From positions 186,001-250,000 of the forward strand of contig JARGXX010000077.1 in assembly GCA_030374765.1 (NCBI GenBank): a DNA stretch of 64,000 bases. The letters run 5' to 3'. The notes under the pieces were generated by a model that was given only the letters and a program-made list of their open reading frames with translations, had not been told where the DNA came from and did no database searches. Of the stretch, positions 1 to 12,199 are shown one piece after another. The DNA is from Agarophyton chilense. Taxonomy: Eukaryota > Rhodophyta > Florideophyceae > Gracilariales > Gracilariaceae. Both the position numbers and the translations under genes were made by a program. Numbering within the stretch: position 1 is the stretch's first letter; every line of letters begins with the position of its first letter.

Positions 1-3000
1 CGGAGATCCCGACAAGGGTAAGTACCATCCGAACGGGAAACGCAAGACCCCTGATGAGTGGACCCAAGAATGCTTGAACCCTGCTTGCAAAGGGAAGCAT
101 CCGCTCCGTTAGTGTCCGAACACTTCGGACGATCGGAAGAAGGAACTATTCGATGAGCATTACAAGAACAAGGATGCAAAGAGGGCTAAAGTGCTGTCAA
201 CACATGCTCAACCCTCTTCCGACTTCGATATGCCCAACGCCGAGGAGGGCCGCTTCCGCTTCGCACTCGACGATACCGTTCTGGATACGGTCCTCGGTGA
301 CTCTGGCTCCGATTTCAGTGCTATTACAACGCAAGTCTTCGACAAGGTGAAGAATGCCAACCTGTCATTGGCTTTCGAATCACTGGACGAGCCTCTCGAA
401 TTGGTAGGAGCGTTCAAGTCTGACAAGTCGAAGTTCACCGCGTCGCACAAGGTCAAGCTGGCTGTCACCATCTACCTACCTGTCTCGACCGTTCCCGTTG
501 GTGTTCGTGGCATTGAGTTTCTCGTGGTCGACAATGACATGGATGAGATCCTACTCGGCAGGCCTTTCCTGAAGGCAATTGGTTTCGATCTTAAGGACCA
601 TCTGCTAAGGATCCATTCGATCATCCATGACAAGCATGTCGAAGATATCGACACAGACAAGCTCAAGACCAATGCTGCGAAGTACCAGGGTCTTTCGTAC
701 ATGGCAGCCGATGATGATCCCATCGAGCTGCCAGATTGCCTAGCCGCAGGCTTTGGCAAGGACTCCGAAGAGTCGATCCAGAAGGCGTTCAAGAAGATCA
801 TCGATGAGGCCGAGATGGAAGGAATATCCAAGGAAGGAATGATTCGAGTCAAGGCTCTCCTCAAAGAGTACCGCGACGTCTTCCGCATCAAGTTCGGTGA
901 TGATCCTCCCGCCGATGTCCCTCCTCTCGTCATTACTCCTGTCGAGAATGCCAAGCCATACCGTTCGCCTCAACGAAGGTATGCGCCTATGCAGCGGGTC
1001 TTCATCTCCAATACCATTCGTCAACTCGAAGGTATCGGCGCAATCTACAAGAACCCTTCATCACACTGGGCAAGCCCGGCATTGGCAGTGCCGAAGCATG
1101 TGTCAGACAGTCTTCGCTTCACTCTCGACCTCAGGGGGCCCAATTCAAGGACTGTGCCAATTCAGTCAGCAATGCCGCACCCGGAATCACACCTCCAGGA
1201 AATTTCTGGCAGTACCTGTTTCGGTCAAACCGATATGGCTCACGGATACTGGCAAGTCCCTCTTGCACCTGGATAGTCGCAAGAGATGTTGTCAATTCAG
1301 ACACCCTTAGGTGTCTACTCATCAAACCGCCTTCACCAAGGTGGAAGTGATTCTGGCAACCACTTTCAAGCTGTACTCCAACACAAGTTCGACGGAGGCG
1401 TCGATCGGATGCAGCAGTGGATCGACGACTTCTTATTCTACGGGAGGAATGAGAAGGAACTCCTCGACAACATCGAGGAATATCTCCGAGTCTGTACGGA
1501 AATCGGACTCAAGGTACACGCCGAGAAATCTTCCTTTTTCGCCAAGGAAGTCCAGTTTTGCGGCCGCATCATCTCAAGCGAAGGCGTTCAGTACCATCCA
1601 CGTCATTTCAACTCGTTGGTGGATATGAAACCACCAACAATGGCGAATGAACTTCAGCAGTTTCTTTGTGCAACGAACTGGATGCGCAACTCGATCCCAG
1701 CCTATGCGAAACGCATTGCCTCCCTACAGGCTCTTCTCGAGGAGCAGTACCAGAAGTCAGGGAAGAGGACGAAGCAGTCACTTCGCAAACTTTCCCTCTC
1801 CGACGCGTGGGGCGCTAAGCATGATAAGGCTTTCGCTGATATCAAGGATCAACTCGCCGCTTCAGTCAAGCTCGCTCACCCGAAAGAAGATTTCTGCGTC
1901 TGCTTGTTCACAGATGCATCGGAAACTCATTGGGCTGCAATGCTGACTCAAGTACCATAAGAAGATCAACGCAAGGACATCGAGGATCAGAGGCACGAAC
2001 CCCTTTGTTTCCTGTCCGGCGCATTCTCCGGATCAGCTGTCAACTGGTCCGTTCCTGAGAAGGAAGGGTACGCAATCTTCGAAGCCATGTGTCGCCTGGA
2101 TTTCTTGGTTCTGGGTCGCGAGGTTACCATGTTCACAGTTCACGCCAACTTGGTCTACCTCTATGATCCATATGGAAGGAATCCGGGAATTGCACGTCAC
2201 ACCGCAAGCAAGCTGATGCGTTGGGCCATCAAGCTCAGTGCATTTCGCTACGTCGTCAATCATCTCGCTGGTGAACGCAACGTTTGGGCTGACATGCTGA
2301 CAAGATGGGCTGTCAACTCCAAGCACACCGTTGATGCAACCAAGGTTGGACGTGCCAAGTCGCTTATGTTGGCTCCGATCAACCCCGGCATAGATCCACG
2401 TCTGGACTGGCCGAAATTCGCAGATATCGAGAGGTCGCAGAAAGATTCAAAAGTCAAGCCGCCTCATGCTTTCAAGAACAAGGATGGCTTGTGGAAGAAC
2501 GACAAGGGTATCATTTGGGTTCCGGCTGAAGATGAGCTTATGAAGATGCGCATCATGGTCGCTTCTCACACCGGGCACGGTGGACATCGCAGCTGGCGCG
2601 TCACCCTCGCAACAATTCAGGCTTACTTCAAGTGGAAGAACATGCCCGACGATTTGGAGTTTTTCGTTCGTTCATGTCTTCACTGTCTCTGCACCGAGTC
2701 GGGGAAGATGGTTCCACGTCCTTTGGGTCATGCTATTCATACCGTCCTGCCGAACATGCCGTCCTGCCGAACATGCTCCTGCATTTCGACTTCTGCTACA
2801 GTTCTTCTGGAGAGGATGACTTCCTCTACGTTCTCGTGTTCAAGGACGACCATAGTTCCTACGTCTGGCTAACACCTACGAAGGATACTACCACTGAGAC
2901 GGTGGCCGAGATCCTCATCGACTGGTTCGCCACCTTCGGCGTTGTGAACCAGCGGGTATCGGACTGTGGCTCGCACTTCAAGAACGCGCTGATTCGTCTC

Positions 3001-4466
3001 ATCAAGGAGAAAAGGTATTCGAAGCACCACTCCACCCTGGCATACTGCCCGTGGTCGAATGGCACAGTCGAAGTCGTGAATCGTGAACTTCTCCGAGCGA
3101 CTCGTGCTATTCTGTCCGAATATCAGCTGCGGCACAGCTGTTGGCCGAGCATCATGCTGATCGTTCAATCCGCCTTGAACAACTCAGTGTTGGATCGCCT
3201 GGGCAACCGCTGCCCACTGACTGTCTTCACGGGGTATCCACAGGATACTCCGCTCAAGGCTGTCATTCGCAAGGCTCATGGTAAGGTCAAGGTTCCCTCG
3301 ATCAAGGACATTCGCGCTGCTCAGCAAGTCAACATCAACTTGGTGCTTTCATCGTTGGAAGAGATGCACAAGGATGTCGCCGAACGCTCAGAGAAGAAGC
3401 GTGAGTCTGCGGTTCACTCTCAGAACCGCAAGACCAACGTTCGGGCCATCAACTTACCTGAAGGTGACTTCGTACTTCGTGGCATCATGCAGCAAGAAAG
3501 CTCCCGCAAGCCGTCGCTCAAGTGGCTGGGTCCTTTCCGCGTTACCGAATGCCGATCCGGGTACATTTTCGTGATCGAGGACTTGGTGACTGGCGAGAAG
3601 CGAGAAGTCCACGGGCGTCGACTCAAGTTCTTTCGCAACAAGGACTTCGAAGTGACCGAGGAGGTGTTGGACCACCTCTCTTACCAGGTGGGAGAGCTTC
3701 TCATCGTTGAACTCTTCAAGGACCTCCGCCGCAAGGCTGGAGAAGTGGAGCTGCAAGTCAAGTGGCGTGGATTCGACGAGGATGAGATGGATTGGGTCAG
3801 TCTCGCTTCTCTTCGCGATGACGTCCCCGAACTCGTCGCTGACTTCATCGCTGACCTGCTCAAGACAGGGACCAAGCGTCAACGCAACATTGCCAATTCA
3901 CTCTGACTGTCGGGTGTTCATCTTTCGCTTCACCCGTCATAGGGCGCTGTTTACAGTTCCTGCGGTACTGGCAATGTGAAGTCATCTTTTACAGTTCTGT
4001 ACTGGACAGCAGGTTGACTCGCTGTCCAATGACCGTTACGTACTGCCTTTAAGTATCGAGCTGAGAGTGGTCAACGGTGTGCATCTTTTCTACTTGGATC
4101 CTGTGGAACATACTTTCTACTTAGGGTTTCTTATATCTTCTGAATTGATGTTCACTTACTGTCTGTAACCGTTCTAGTAATTCTACTTTTAGTCCCGATG
4201 GAGTGCGTACTATAGTTTGGATGACTACGTAGTCGCCGGGCACACCCGGATTTCGTCCCAGGTAAAAGAAGGACCGGCACTCGCCGGACCTCTGACGAGG
4301 GAATCAGGACATCGATCATCGGATTCTTGGGTGCGCCCGCTCAACTCGCTCTGCTCTTCTACCTCAACCTCGCCTACCTCTCTTCTCTAGTCACCTCAGA
4401 CACTCAACCCTTCTTGAAACCTTCGTTCAACCTTCGTGCAACCTCAATCCGCTACACTCGTCAACA
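1..4466 (+). mobile_element. Ty3/gypsy element A (chromodomain type), broken, cut by window edge
   Basis: LTR retrotransposon fossil read on the plus strand and missing its 5' end. Order of parts: gag tail with a Cys-rich knuckle-like segment (about 1-190), aspartic protease (about 280-640, DSGSD core), reverse transcriptase (about 890-1700), RNase H (about 1870-2330), integrase (about 2460-3300, zinc-binding N-part and core) and a C-terminal chromodomain (about 3690-3880, with a WRGF core). The order protease-RT-RNase H-integrase defines Ty3/gypsy. The reading frame is broken, about three or four breaks. A stretch with TG...CA ends at 4222-4463 could be the 3' LTR, but no purine tract stands before it and the partner LTR is outside the window, so the right end is uncertain. 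The integrase zinc region resembles oomycete gypsy elements as I remember them; this was not searched. Confidence 0.8.
191..3906 (+). pseudogene. gypsy A pol remnant (PR-RT-RNase H-INT-chromodomain)
   Basis: Fossil pol region of element A. It held the enzymes that copy element RNA to DNA and insert it. The integrase N-part includes the HTGHGGHRSW segment near 2570-2600, followed by the CLHC pair. The core follows with an SDCGSHFKN segment around 2960 and a WSNGTVEVVNRE segment near 3055. The C-terminal chromodomain (KWRGFDEDEMDWVS, about 3760-3810) is the module that chromoviruses are thought to use to choose chromatin targets. The region is broken and cannot encode one continuous protein. 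Its sequence is unlike the pol of the elements at 15-27 kb and 57-64 kb, so it represents a separate gypsy lineage. Confidence 0.8.
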
Positions 4467-5961
4467 GATATGCTGCAAGTAACAAGCATTATCCGAGGCT
4501 ATGAGCGTGCTTCCCATTACTGCATATGACATCAGTGCAAGAACTCTACAGAATTTCAAGATCATAGTAGTGTGTCGGTAATGCGAGGTTTTCAGATAGG
4601 AAAGCTTTACCGATGTTCGAACTAGGCAACAGCAAGTTCAGTACACAGACAGGAAAAAATGTTGCATTGCGGGACAGTGCAATGTTAAAACTTTTTTCAG
4701 TTCACATTTTTCTTCGTCCTTAAATCCCTCGGGGTCTTCAGTATACTACGGAAGCATCGATGAATTGTAGAAATTTGAAGTTGTGAACCGGTGCCCAGAT
4801 AAGCAGTTACTACACACGAGACGTTTCTATGTTTCCCACATTGACTGGCAATACGGCATGCAAATTAACCAGAGTACTGGCATTCCATCGGGGTGAATTT
4901 CACGCGGTCCACCGGGAGGTTTGGTTCGTTATGAGCGTCGTACATTCAAAAAAGTTGAGCATAAACGAAGAGTGATTGGGTTTTCGGATCATAACGACCG
5001 TCGTTGGTTTCTGGACCATTTGAACAAAGTAAAACGAAATAAGAGACATTTAGTTTGGGAGGTGCTTTTAGCAGGGTAAACATCCGAAGCAATAAGGGAA
5101 GGATTCTCATGGAGTCGTGTTGCACGTGAGCGGTGAGCTTCAAAATATATATGAGCTATTAAAATTTGTATCAGCGATCGTATTTCAGTATTTCTTCCGT
5201 GAACCGACGACAACTCCTTGAACACTTGGTATAATCTTAAGCTTGCAAATGGCAATGGAGACTAATGATATCCGATACTTCTTTGTTTTCGCTGCCGTGT
5301 ATTCTCATCTCCAGTAGGCATCCTTTCAATATTGATTACAACAAATGGAAACTACTTATTGGCACTTTCTCAGAGATAAAAAAAATTATTTGTTGTTTTA
5401 TGAGATCTATTGTAAGTCATTCAAATATCTTTCGGACATCCAAAAACCTTAGAACGCGTATAATTCCGGAACATCCGCAGGGCATATTAGTGCACGTATA
5501 GTGTGCATGGAACGAATATTTACAGCGTATCTCTCGTACAGTTGTCTCGCGTTAATTGAACTACGTGGTAATTTAAATCTTACTATAATTGAAATCAGAG
5601 CCAGTCAACCCACTTTGCATCCCTCTAAACAGATCTATTCTCCCATTTTTTTTCAAATTTGCGGATTGAAACATCAAAAGTGCTCCGTTTATACAGAGTA
5701 CTGTACCTGCGTATAAGATCCCCTTTTAAGTATTGTGACATACGCAAAGAGACTTCAAAATTTTAGATTGGAAAAGAGTCTAAATGTGAAGCTACACTAC
5801 AGCCAACTAATACCGCTGAGCGGCATTTGAAAATTTAAACGGAATTTAATCATGTGCATGTCCCTACAGGCAGAGCGCCCTGAAGTAAATTTTGTGGTGA
5901 ACGGTACCACTACCGTTCTAACTGGGAGAAAGCATCAACCACGGGCCACATCTCATGTAGT
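4467..5961. other. Intergenic, AT-rich, no gene seen
   Basis: The sequence turns AT-rich after the gypsy fossil. Only short ORFs without motifs occur. I see no RNA gene, tandem repeat or transposon end here that I can defend. Confidence 0.5.
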
Positions 5962-7359
5962 ATGTCACAGAAGAAGCTAATTAGTGACGAGCAGAAGGGG
6001 CGCCGGGGCCGGGGAGGGAAAGCCACCCTTTACCCCCTCGCTGACTGCGCAGAGAGAAATTTGAGGCTTGTCAAACCACAGAGCCCCGCCATTTTGTCTC
6101 GGGTTTTGAAAATGAAGCCTACTCTCCCACCCGCCTTAGTACGATCGGCAAAAAGAAATCGTAAGCAGACAGGCGATAATGATGCTGTCGAACGCACATT
6201 GTTTGCGGGAGTGCAAGATTGTATCAATCGCCGTGTCGCTTTGAACGGCTATTTCGTCAAAGAAAAGGCAACCGCATTTCAGGACGCCTACAACTCTGGT
6301 GCCGCGCAAGATTTCAGAGCAAACCTGAACTTTTCCGAAGGATGGTTGCATGCATTCAGACAAAGGTGGGGGCTACGATATTTTCCTTTGCATGAATATA
6401 GTGGAGATTGCAATGACGCTGTAGTTTCTGCACAGCTTCCGATTCTTCGAGGAAATCTTCATCAATGCACTTTGAAAGACTTTTTTAATGCTGACGAATT
6501 TTGTTTCAACTACCGTATATCAATAAACACAACAATGGATATGGAACGCCTTCCGGGACGCAAGAAAGAGAAGCAGCGCATTTCTGTTTTGGCATATGCC
6601 AATGGTGACGGTACGCAGAAGTACGAGCTGGTAATCATCTGGAGTGCTTGAAAGCCTCGGGCATTCAAAAAGAAAACTGAGCTTGGCTTCGATTATTACA
6701 CAAATAAGAAAACGTGGATGACACAAGAGCTCTTTTTTGTGGCTGTATCGCTTTGATGCCTTCAAAGGCTAAACCTCCGGGCGGAAATTCACCCTGCTCA
6801 TCGAAAAATGTACTTCCCATGACACGATCGATACAATTTTAGCACTCAACAAAGTTCTGTTCTTGCCACACAACACAACGTCAAAGATACAGCCGATGGA
6901 TGCAGAGGTGATTGTGTCACTAAAGTTGGGATACAGGGCGGCATAAATGGAGCGTTCAATTGATTTGGTGGACAAAGCAGTGTCCAACATCTACAATATT
7001 GACATACTATCAACCATGCGTTCGTTGAAGCGGGTATGGGTTCAAATATCAGGGGACATCATCAAACAGTGCTGGCGTCACGTAAAGGTTTCTCCTGCTA
7101 CCGTAGAGTTGCAATATTCTGCGATTGTGGAGTCTACACTGGCTTCTGAGCGCTCTAGATTGGAATGCTGGTTGCGGGCATGGTACCGGGGCATGCAAGG
7201 ATGGCTATCTCGACACTTCTAGATGCCCCGAGCGAGGCAAAGTGGAGACAAGCGTTTGTTGTACAATATGTACTGTTTCCAGATAAACAGGACATCGAAG
7301 TTGAACCTGAGCTAGAGCCTGATGAGATTTCTCTTCCTTTGCTTCAGGATCAATTTTGA
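5962..7359 (+). pseudogene. pogo/Tigger-like (Tc1-mariner superfamily) transposase pseudogene
   Basis: DNA-transposon transposase remnant. The first ORF (5962-6651, 229 aa) carries a CENP-B-like DNA-binding half with the segment FSEGWLHAFRQRWGLRYFP, then the start of the DDE domain with FNADEFCFNYRI, matching the pogo YNADE motif that bears the first catalytic Asp. A stop (6649-6651) interrupts a continuing frame that reads KPRAFKKKTE and TWMTQELFF. A frame change near 6715-6725 is followed by WLYRFDA. Further on come RKFTLLIEKCTSHD, where the family expects Asp in LLIDNC so the second catalytic residue appears as Glu, and LFLPHNTTSKIQPMDAEVI, which keeps the third Asp. Another stop at 6944-6946 precedes a C-terminal piece with the SGDIIKQCWRHV segment typical of the family's tail. 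No convincing terminal inverted repeats were found, so the element's ends are unknown. Confidence 0.8.
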
Positions 7360-8361
7360 GCGTTAGCGTTGGCTAAGCGCATCATTTGTGCTCGTCCGTG
7401 GACCACCAAACAGTTGCAATAAGGCGGCACCACTGTATTTGTTTCACGTTTATCTTATGTACATATAAAGAATATATTTTAAGCATCTTACGGACATCTA
7501 AAAGTCACGCCTATAATGACAAACTCATGCACATCTGTGGGACATCTACCGAACATATAGTTAGATTACTTCGTTAGATGGCGCACCTTGGATCTTCGAA
7601 AGAATTCTGGGTTGTAAGTAATTGACGGAGCGACTACGCGTAATTGCTTGTTCGGCTTCCGAAGGCTGACGTGTCAGAATTGTGCTAAATCCACAGGTAT
7701 CCTCGTTAATGTAGAAACTTCAAGGCAGGATAAAACGAAACAGAAATGTCAGGGAACTGGGAGAACCGTCTCAAAAGAAAAATATTCACGCGACAGTGGG
7801 GTTAATCGTGTCTCATTCGAGAGACTAATTGCTGGTGCAATGCCTCGAGGCAAAAGAATCAAGAAGATGTTCAGATGTTACCCTCAAAAGAAATAATCAG
7901 CGAGCGGAGCCTCTACAGCTGGACACGAATAAGTCGGAGTGTGTGTCTGAAGCTCAATTCCACGATAAGTGAGGAGAGTAGAGAAGAAGCGGCACAATCC
8001 ACGATACGTTTGTAGGAGATCCTCGGATGAGGTCATGAGTCCACAGTAGTGGTGACAGGAACGACAAGATGTGGGGCCGTCGGCACAACGGGCGCAAATA
8101 AAAAATCCACCAACTTAAGAGGAAATGAAATCAGGAGAATGGAAGTGGAATAAAGGGGAAATAAAAAAAGAAGAACACAGAAATCCAACACGACTGAGAA
8201 TCCACAAACGGTGTGCAAAGCGATCCAACGACAGTATCGGTGAAAATCTTGTTGAAGAGAGGGGAATAGACAGGTTGTATGGTACGAAAACTACCCTCTC
8301 GGAGGTATGAGTACTCGCGCAGGGGATCAAATCTAGACCCAAGAACCATTGGTTGATGAGC
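7360..8361. other. Intergenic, no gene seen
   Basis: Contains short ORFs, among them an 82-aa Lys/Arg-rich one at 7648-7896, but none has recognisable motifs. Nothing else can be supported. Confidence 0.4.
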
Positions 8362-8844
8362 TTACTTGGTATCTCGTGGGAGCTGGCGAGACCCTACATG
8401 GTATTGAATAATGAAGGAAATCTCCATATATACGTGTAAAATAATATGGTAAATGTCTAAATGATCCACCGAGCCTATGGTAACATCCACGTTTAGAACA
8501 AAACAACCCTTGACAGTGGCCGATTTATAATCCGCCGCAGAAGGGCTGATGCACCCCTGAGCGGTTGTAAACCAATGGCGAGAATGAAAGAACGGAGAGT
8601 TTTTAAAGATAGAAACCCTTCCAGAAGTATTTTCCACGTCGTGAACAGAAAGCACATTGTAGAGAATGATCGGTAAAAAGAACGCTTTGCGTATAAAACA
8701 TGGATCAGGGATGTCTGGATTAGTATAAATCCATAGTGTAGATGTATTCGCGCGTGCCGTAGGCAGTTCCAGTGGCCAGCGTTTGTTTTGTATGGCGGAT
8801 GTTTTTGGTGGACGTCTCGTAGGAGAGAAAGGCGGCATAGTCAA
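8362..8844 (-). CDS. Unassigned 160-aa ORF
   Basis: An ATG-started minus-strand ORF with no family that I recognise. The N-terminal 20 residues are Pro/Lys/Arg-rich; the middle and C-terminal parts alternate hydrophobic and polar stretches, such as KGCFVLNVDVTIGSVDHLDI. Minus-strand sequence upstream (about 9070-9357) also has open stretches, so this could be the last exon of a spliced gene on that strand or a decayed gene. It could equally be a chance ORF in AT-rich DNA. No signal peptide or clear membrane segment is evident. Confidence 0.2.
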   Translation of the reverse strand: MTMPPFSPTRRPPKTSAIQNKRWPLELPTARANTSTLWIYTNPDIPDPCFIRKAFFLPIILYNVLSVHDVENTSGRVSIFKNSPFFHSRHWFTTAQGCISPSAADYKSATVKGCFVLNVDVTIGSVDHLDIYHIILHVYMEISFIIQYHVGSRQLPRDTK

Positions 8845-10024
8845 GCTCGGGTGATGTACCAGAAGGTAAGATATGGTTTTAGATGATGGTGTCTTACAGC
8901 GCGGTAGTACACACTGGTAGGTATTAGAGTTCAGAATTGGGTTTGGATTTCTTGGATGTGCGCGGTTAATGACTGGCGCTGTTCTCCCTATGCCACGGCT
9001 TACTAGTCATTTGTCGGTGTTGGAAGTTTTGAAAGCATGAAACGTGCACCAATTTCCTCCCCATCCACTCATCTATGATGATTATTTGTCCTGAGAGGCT
9101 TAAATGTGAGTATGAAGAGTGCTTCTTGGTTGGCTCTACTCTGTGAATGGCGTGGTATACTCCGATCGCCGAGATGTTCCCACATGTAAGAGAATGGTCT
9201 GTATGATGTAGTTTTCAAATGATTGAATTGTAGCAGATGGGTTTCTTTTAAGCGAGACGGCGCAGTTTGTGAAGTCAAACTGTCGAAGAAGACCTTTTAT
9301 TATGAAAATGACTGCTATGGCTTCTCGAGAAATGTCCATGTACTCTGAGTGGGTCATATTTGTTCATATGGCTTCATGTTTTTCAATGGCATCGCCCAAG
9401 TTGTTTACATGTATTAATAGTGTCTAATGTGCTTCAACTTCTAATAATTTGATGTTCTGACTGTTTTCGTTGGAGACAAGAGTTATAATTAGGCATATGA
9501 AAGACTTTGTAGGTTAATTTACGAAGTTTGTTGACTTCTTTGTTTCTATAGATTCTGATAAGAACTGAATGTCAAGGATATTGATTCTGTTTACTTTCAG
9601 GTTTTGGGCAGCGTTTCGTTCCAGATCATGTAGTCTGGTAAGTACATTGACGAAAATTGGAATTGGGCGTCGAAAAGTTTTGCGTTGGTGTTAAATGATG
9701 AACTATAAAACTAGAAGTTGTTTTGTGATAGTGGTGGGAGATTTTGACTTTTGTTGTTATTTGAAGCCATTTTGAGGTAGTTTTGATCGTTGTGGTGTGC
9801 TTGTTGTCTTCCTTCTTAAGTTTTGCTTGGGTAAGAATTTTTTTAGAATAATGTTGTCGGTCGGTCGTGGTGTTTTTAAGTTTCTTGGTACCGTTTGAAA
9901 TGGTTAGAGTTAAAGAAGCTTTGTCTCTCCTTCGTGTAATTTACTGGTGAGATGTAGGTGGCTTTATTCGACATGTGCTGGATTGTGACAGCTGTCCTCT
10001 AGGGCTTTAGCGCCGTGAGTTATG
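8845..10024. other. Intergenic, AT-rich, no gene seen
   Basis: Minus-strand open stretches near 9069-9357 (69 and 73 aa, overlapping frames) have no motifs. The part between 9400 and 10024 is T/G-rich on the plus strand and appears non-coding. Confidence 0.4.
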
Positions 10025-10605
10025 GTTTGACGTCTCACACATGACCGAGTCAGGGCTTCTGTGAGTCGTGAAATGTGGAGAGTGTTCCAGAAACTATAGA
10101 ATATACGAGTCAGAATTGCCAGCAGGGTCTGCAGTTTCTATACCATCGCTGGTGCCGAAAGCCATAATGGCTCTTTTGCGATAATAATAATAGTTGCCAT
10201 GTTCATAATTGTTAGTGTGCCGATTTAAAAGCTGCGAGCAGCGATTAGAGTATCTTAGAAGCACAAAGTAGTAACTATCGAGTAGTAACGCGTTTCAGCT
10301 TTATTTCGGAGGTTGTAGATCTCTTTATAAAGGGCTCTGATGTCTCCAAGTTTTCTCTCGGACGATTCAACCAAAATTTGGTTTCCCAAAAAATCACTTT
10401 TCTTTGGCTTCAAGCCCTTCCACTATATCAAAAGTTGAGACTCTGCCGCCTGGGGTCCAGTGAGGGGACTGCCACTGGAAGAGCAACTCAGTATGTAATG
10501 AAAATATGTGAGGCGTTTGACGGATTTCATCGGACCAATGAGGTGCTAGCCGCTGAACGGAGCACCCCGCACAGCCTACTGTTCCCGTTGAAGCGCTCTC
10601 TGCGT
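10025..10605 (-). repeat. Left arm of old inverted repeat
   Basis: The reverse complement of this stretch matches 12200-12394 and, past the inserted solo LTR, 13319-13690. Shared landmarks include a segment with TTGCTCTTCCAG and CCTCACTGGACCC, and one reading CTACTCRATAGTTACTACT. By-eye identity is roughly 70-80 percent with small gaps, and it weakens toward the outer end, so the edges are approximate. This could be one end of a DNA transposon with long terminal inverted repeats, or two copies of a dispersed repeat inserted head to head. No transposase is recognised in the 1.6 kb between the arms. Confidence 0.65.
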
Positions 10606-11256
10606 AGACGTGAGAAGGTCTGTGTGTAGGAACGGTGCTGAGATTTTCTGGAAAGCCTTCACACAGTGAGAAACGTGTTACCGTCGTGAAGACTTTGTGA
10701 TGATCTGGGATCTAAGTATGAACGGCAAGATGCACAAAGTGATACAGCGTAACATTTCCTTCAAAAGATTAGCTTCGGGTATAGATTGAAAGAACATATT
10801 CATGCTTTACCTTTTCTACTGAAGCTTTTTAAGGATTTTAAGCACCTGTTGCTGGTTAACGAAAAAGTGAGAAAGCTGAAGAAAATGTTAACCATTCGGA
10901 GTGTCTAACCGAAAGCCAGAGAGTCTGACCTCCAGTGATTATTGACGTAAGTATTTGATTTTGTGCCGTTTTAAGAAGATCAAAAATAAAAAGAAGTGTA
11001 CATAGGAATAATTATTTTAAATTCATCTACTTGAGCCTATCAGCTGTGGAAAAGCTTTATTTTCGCCGAATTTTGTTACCAAATTTGGCTGACCGCGTCA
11101 CAATCAAAAGATGGCGTTTATAGTTTCTTCATCTGGCTCGGTTGCCAGAGAAAAAGAGACTGACGACAACTAGGCGCAAAAACTTAGGAATATTTACAAA
11201 GTTTACAAAATCTGTGATTGTTGTAATTATGGCGTCATACCTGTATGAAGCCAATT

Positions 11257-11328
11257 GGCCTCATATGAGGCCGATAATTCTATAGATACTAGTGTCTACA
11301 CGCCCGGAGGAGAAGCCTCACATGAGGC
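11257..11328. repeat. Palindrome repeat GGCCTCATATGAGGCC and a near copy
   Basis: A perfect 16-bp palindrome lies at 11257-11272. A related palindrome (GCCTCACATGAGGC) lies at 11315-11328. A third relative (GGCCTCAAATGAGGCC) occurs at 28507-28522, next to the start of the piggyBac-like gene. The first and third are both followed by a TATAGA-ACTAGT-like stretch, so they are copies of one dispersed sequence, possibly transposon end DNA. Confidence 0.55.
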
Positions 11329-11464
11329 CAGTTCTATTTTCCAAAAATTAGTATAAAACGCTGGTTTCCACACTGTAGCGGCGTATTCAATTTTCTAAGT
11401 AAAAAAATAATTTTGTAATCATGTTCCATCTGCTTTAATCTAAATTCTATAGAGAGTTGTCTTC

Positions 11465-11535
11465 AGTAACACCAGCCCAGTGGTTCCATGACCACTAGGG
11501 GACTGATAAACACAGGGTTCAAACTTCGCTCAGTT
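11465..11535 (+). other. tRNA-like A/B box pair (possible SINE head)
   Basis: The segment CAGCCCAGTGG (from about 11473) fits a pol III A box, and GGTTCAAACTTC (from about 11516) fits a B box, at the spacing found inside a tRNA. A convincing cloverleaf with a clear anticodon stem was not found. It is better read as the head of a tRNA-derived SINE or a tRNA pseudogene than as a working tRNA. Confidence 0.25.
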
Positions 11536-12199
11536 TAGTGAATCTCGAAAACTCCTACGGGAGCAGGACTAATTCTAGAAATTGTTATGACCTAAGAACG
11601 CATTTGCGTTCTCTTGAACAGCAGAAAGAATAAGGTCACATCTGCTAAAAGGATAGCTTCCGTGGGCGCCATCTTCGGGTTTAACGCTGCGGTCCAGACT
11701 TTACGGTAAACGTCGGTGAAACCAAGCCTTTTGCGTTACTGAATGGCCCAGATAGATGAAATGCGATATAAGTATTTCGATCCAATATGATATAAAAATT
11801 TTCTTGTTCATCTTCTTAAACCAACGCAACCAAAAACTTATGTCAATTGTCACTAGGGGTCAGACGCCCGGGCTTCGGGCCAGATACTCCGGATGTGTAA
11901 CGATTTCTTCAACCTTCCCACTTATTCGTTAACCAGAAGCAGGTTTGTATAGTACCTACAAGGCTTCCCGATGAGAGGTAATAACAAAAGGATATGTTTT
12001 CACTCTATACCCGAAGCTGGCATTTTGCGAGAAAGGCTACGTGGCACCACTTTCGGCAGCTTCCAGTTTATCACTAGATCCCAGATCGCCACCGAGTCTT
12101 TACGACCGTCACAGGCTTTTCACTCCGTGGGGGTTTTCTAGACAGACCCAATACCGTTTGTACACACAGACCGTCTCTCATCCACGCCGGGGGCTCTTC

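Larger units (their letters stand above)
10606..12199. other. Non-coding spacer between inverted repeat arms
   Basis: No ORF of note. It holds a tRNA-like A/B-box pair near 11472-11527 and a perfect 16-bp palindrome at 11257-11272 with a near copy at 11315-11328. The rest is unremarkable AT-rich sequence. Confidence 0.5.

Noticed and set aside
4222-4463. Candidate 3' LTR of gypsy A
   Set aside because: Short inverted ends are present, but there is no purine tract and no partner LTR in the window, so it is mentioned only within the element entry.
5421-7560. Similar short stretches (CGGACATCYAAAA and neighbours) flanking the pogo-like gene near 5430 and 7490
   Set aside because: They are direct rather than inverted, the match is short and patchy, and no TA target site can be tied to them; they are not good enough to call transposon ends.
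8362-8844. Faint resemblance of the 160-aa ORF to a PARP catalytic segment
   Set aside because: The histidine and tyrosine motifs needed for that fold are not visible and the similarity covers only about 30 residues.
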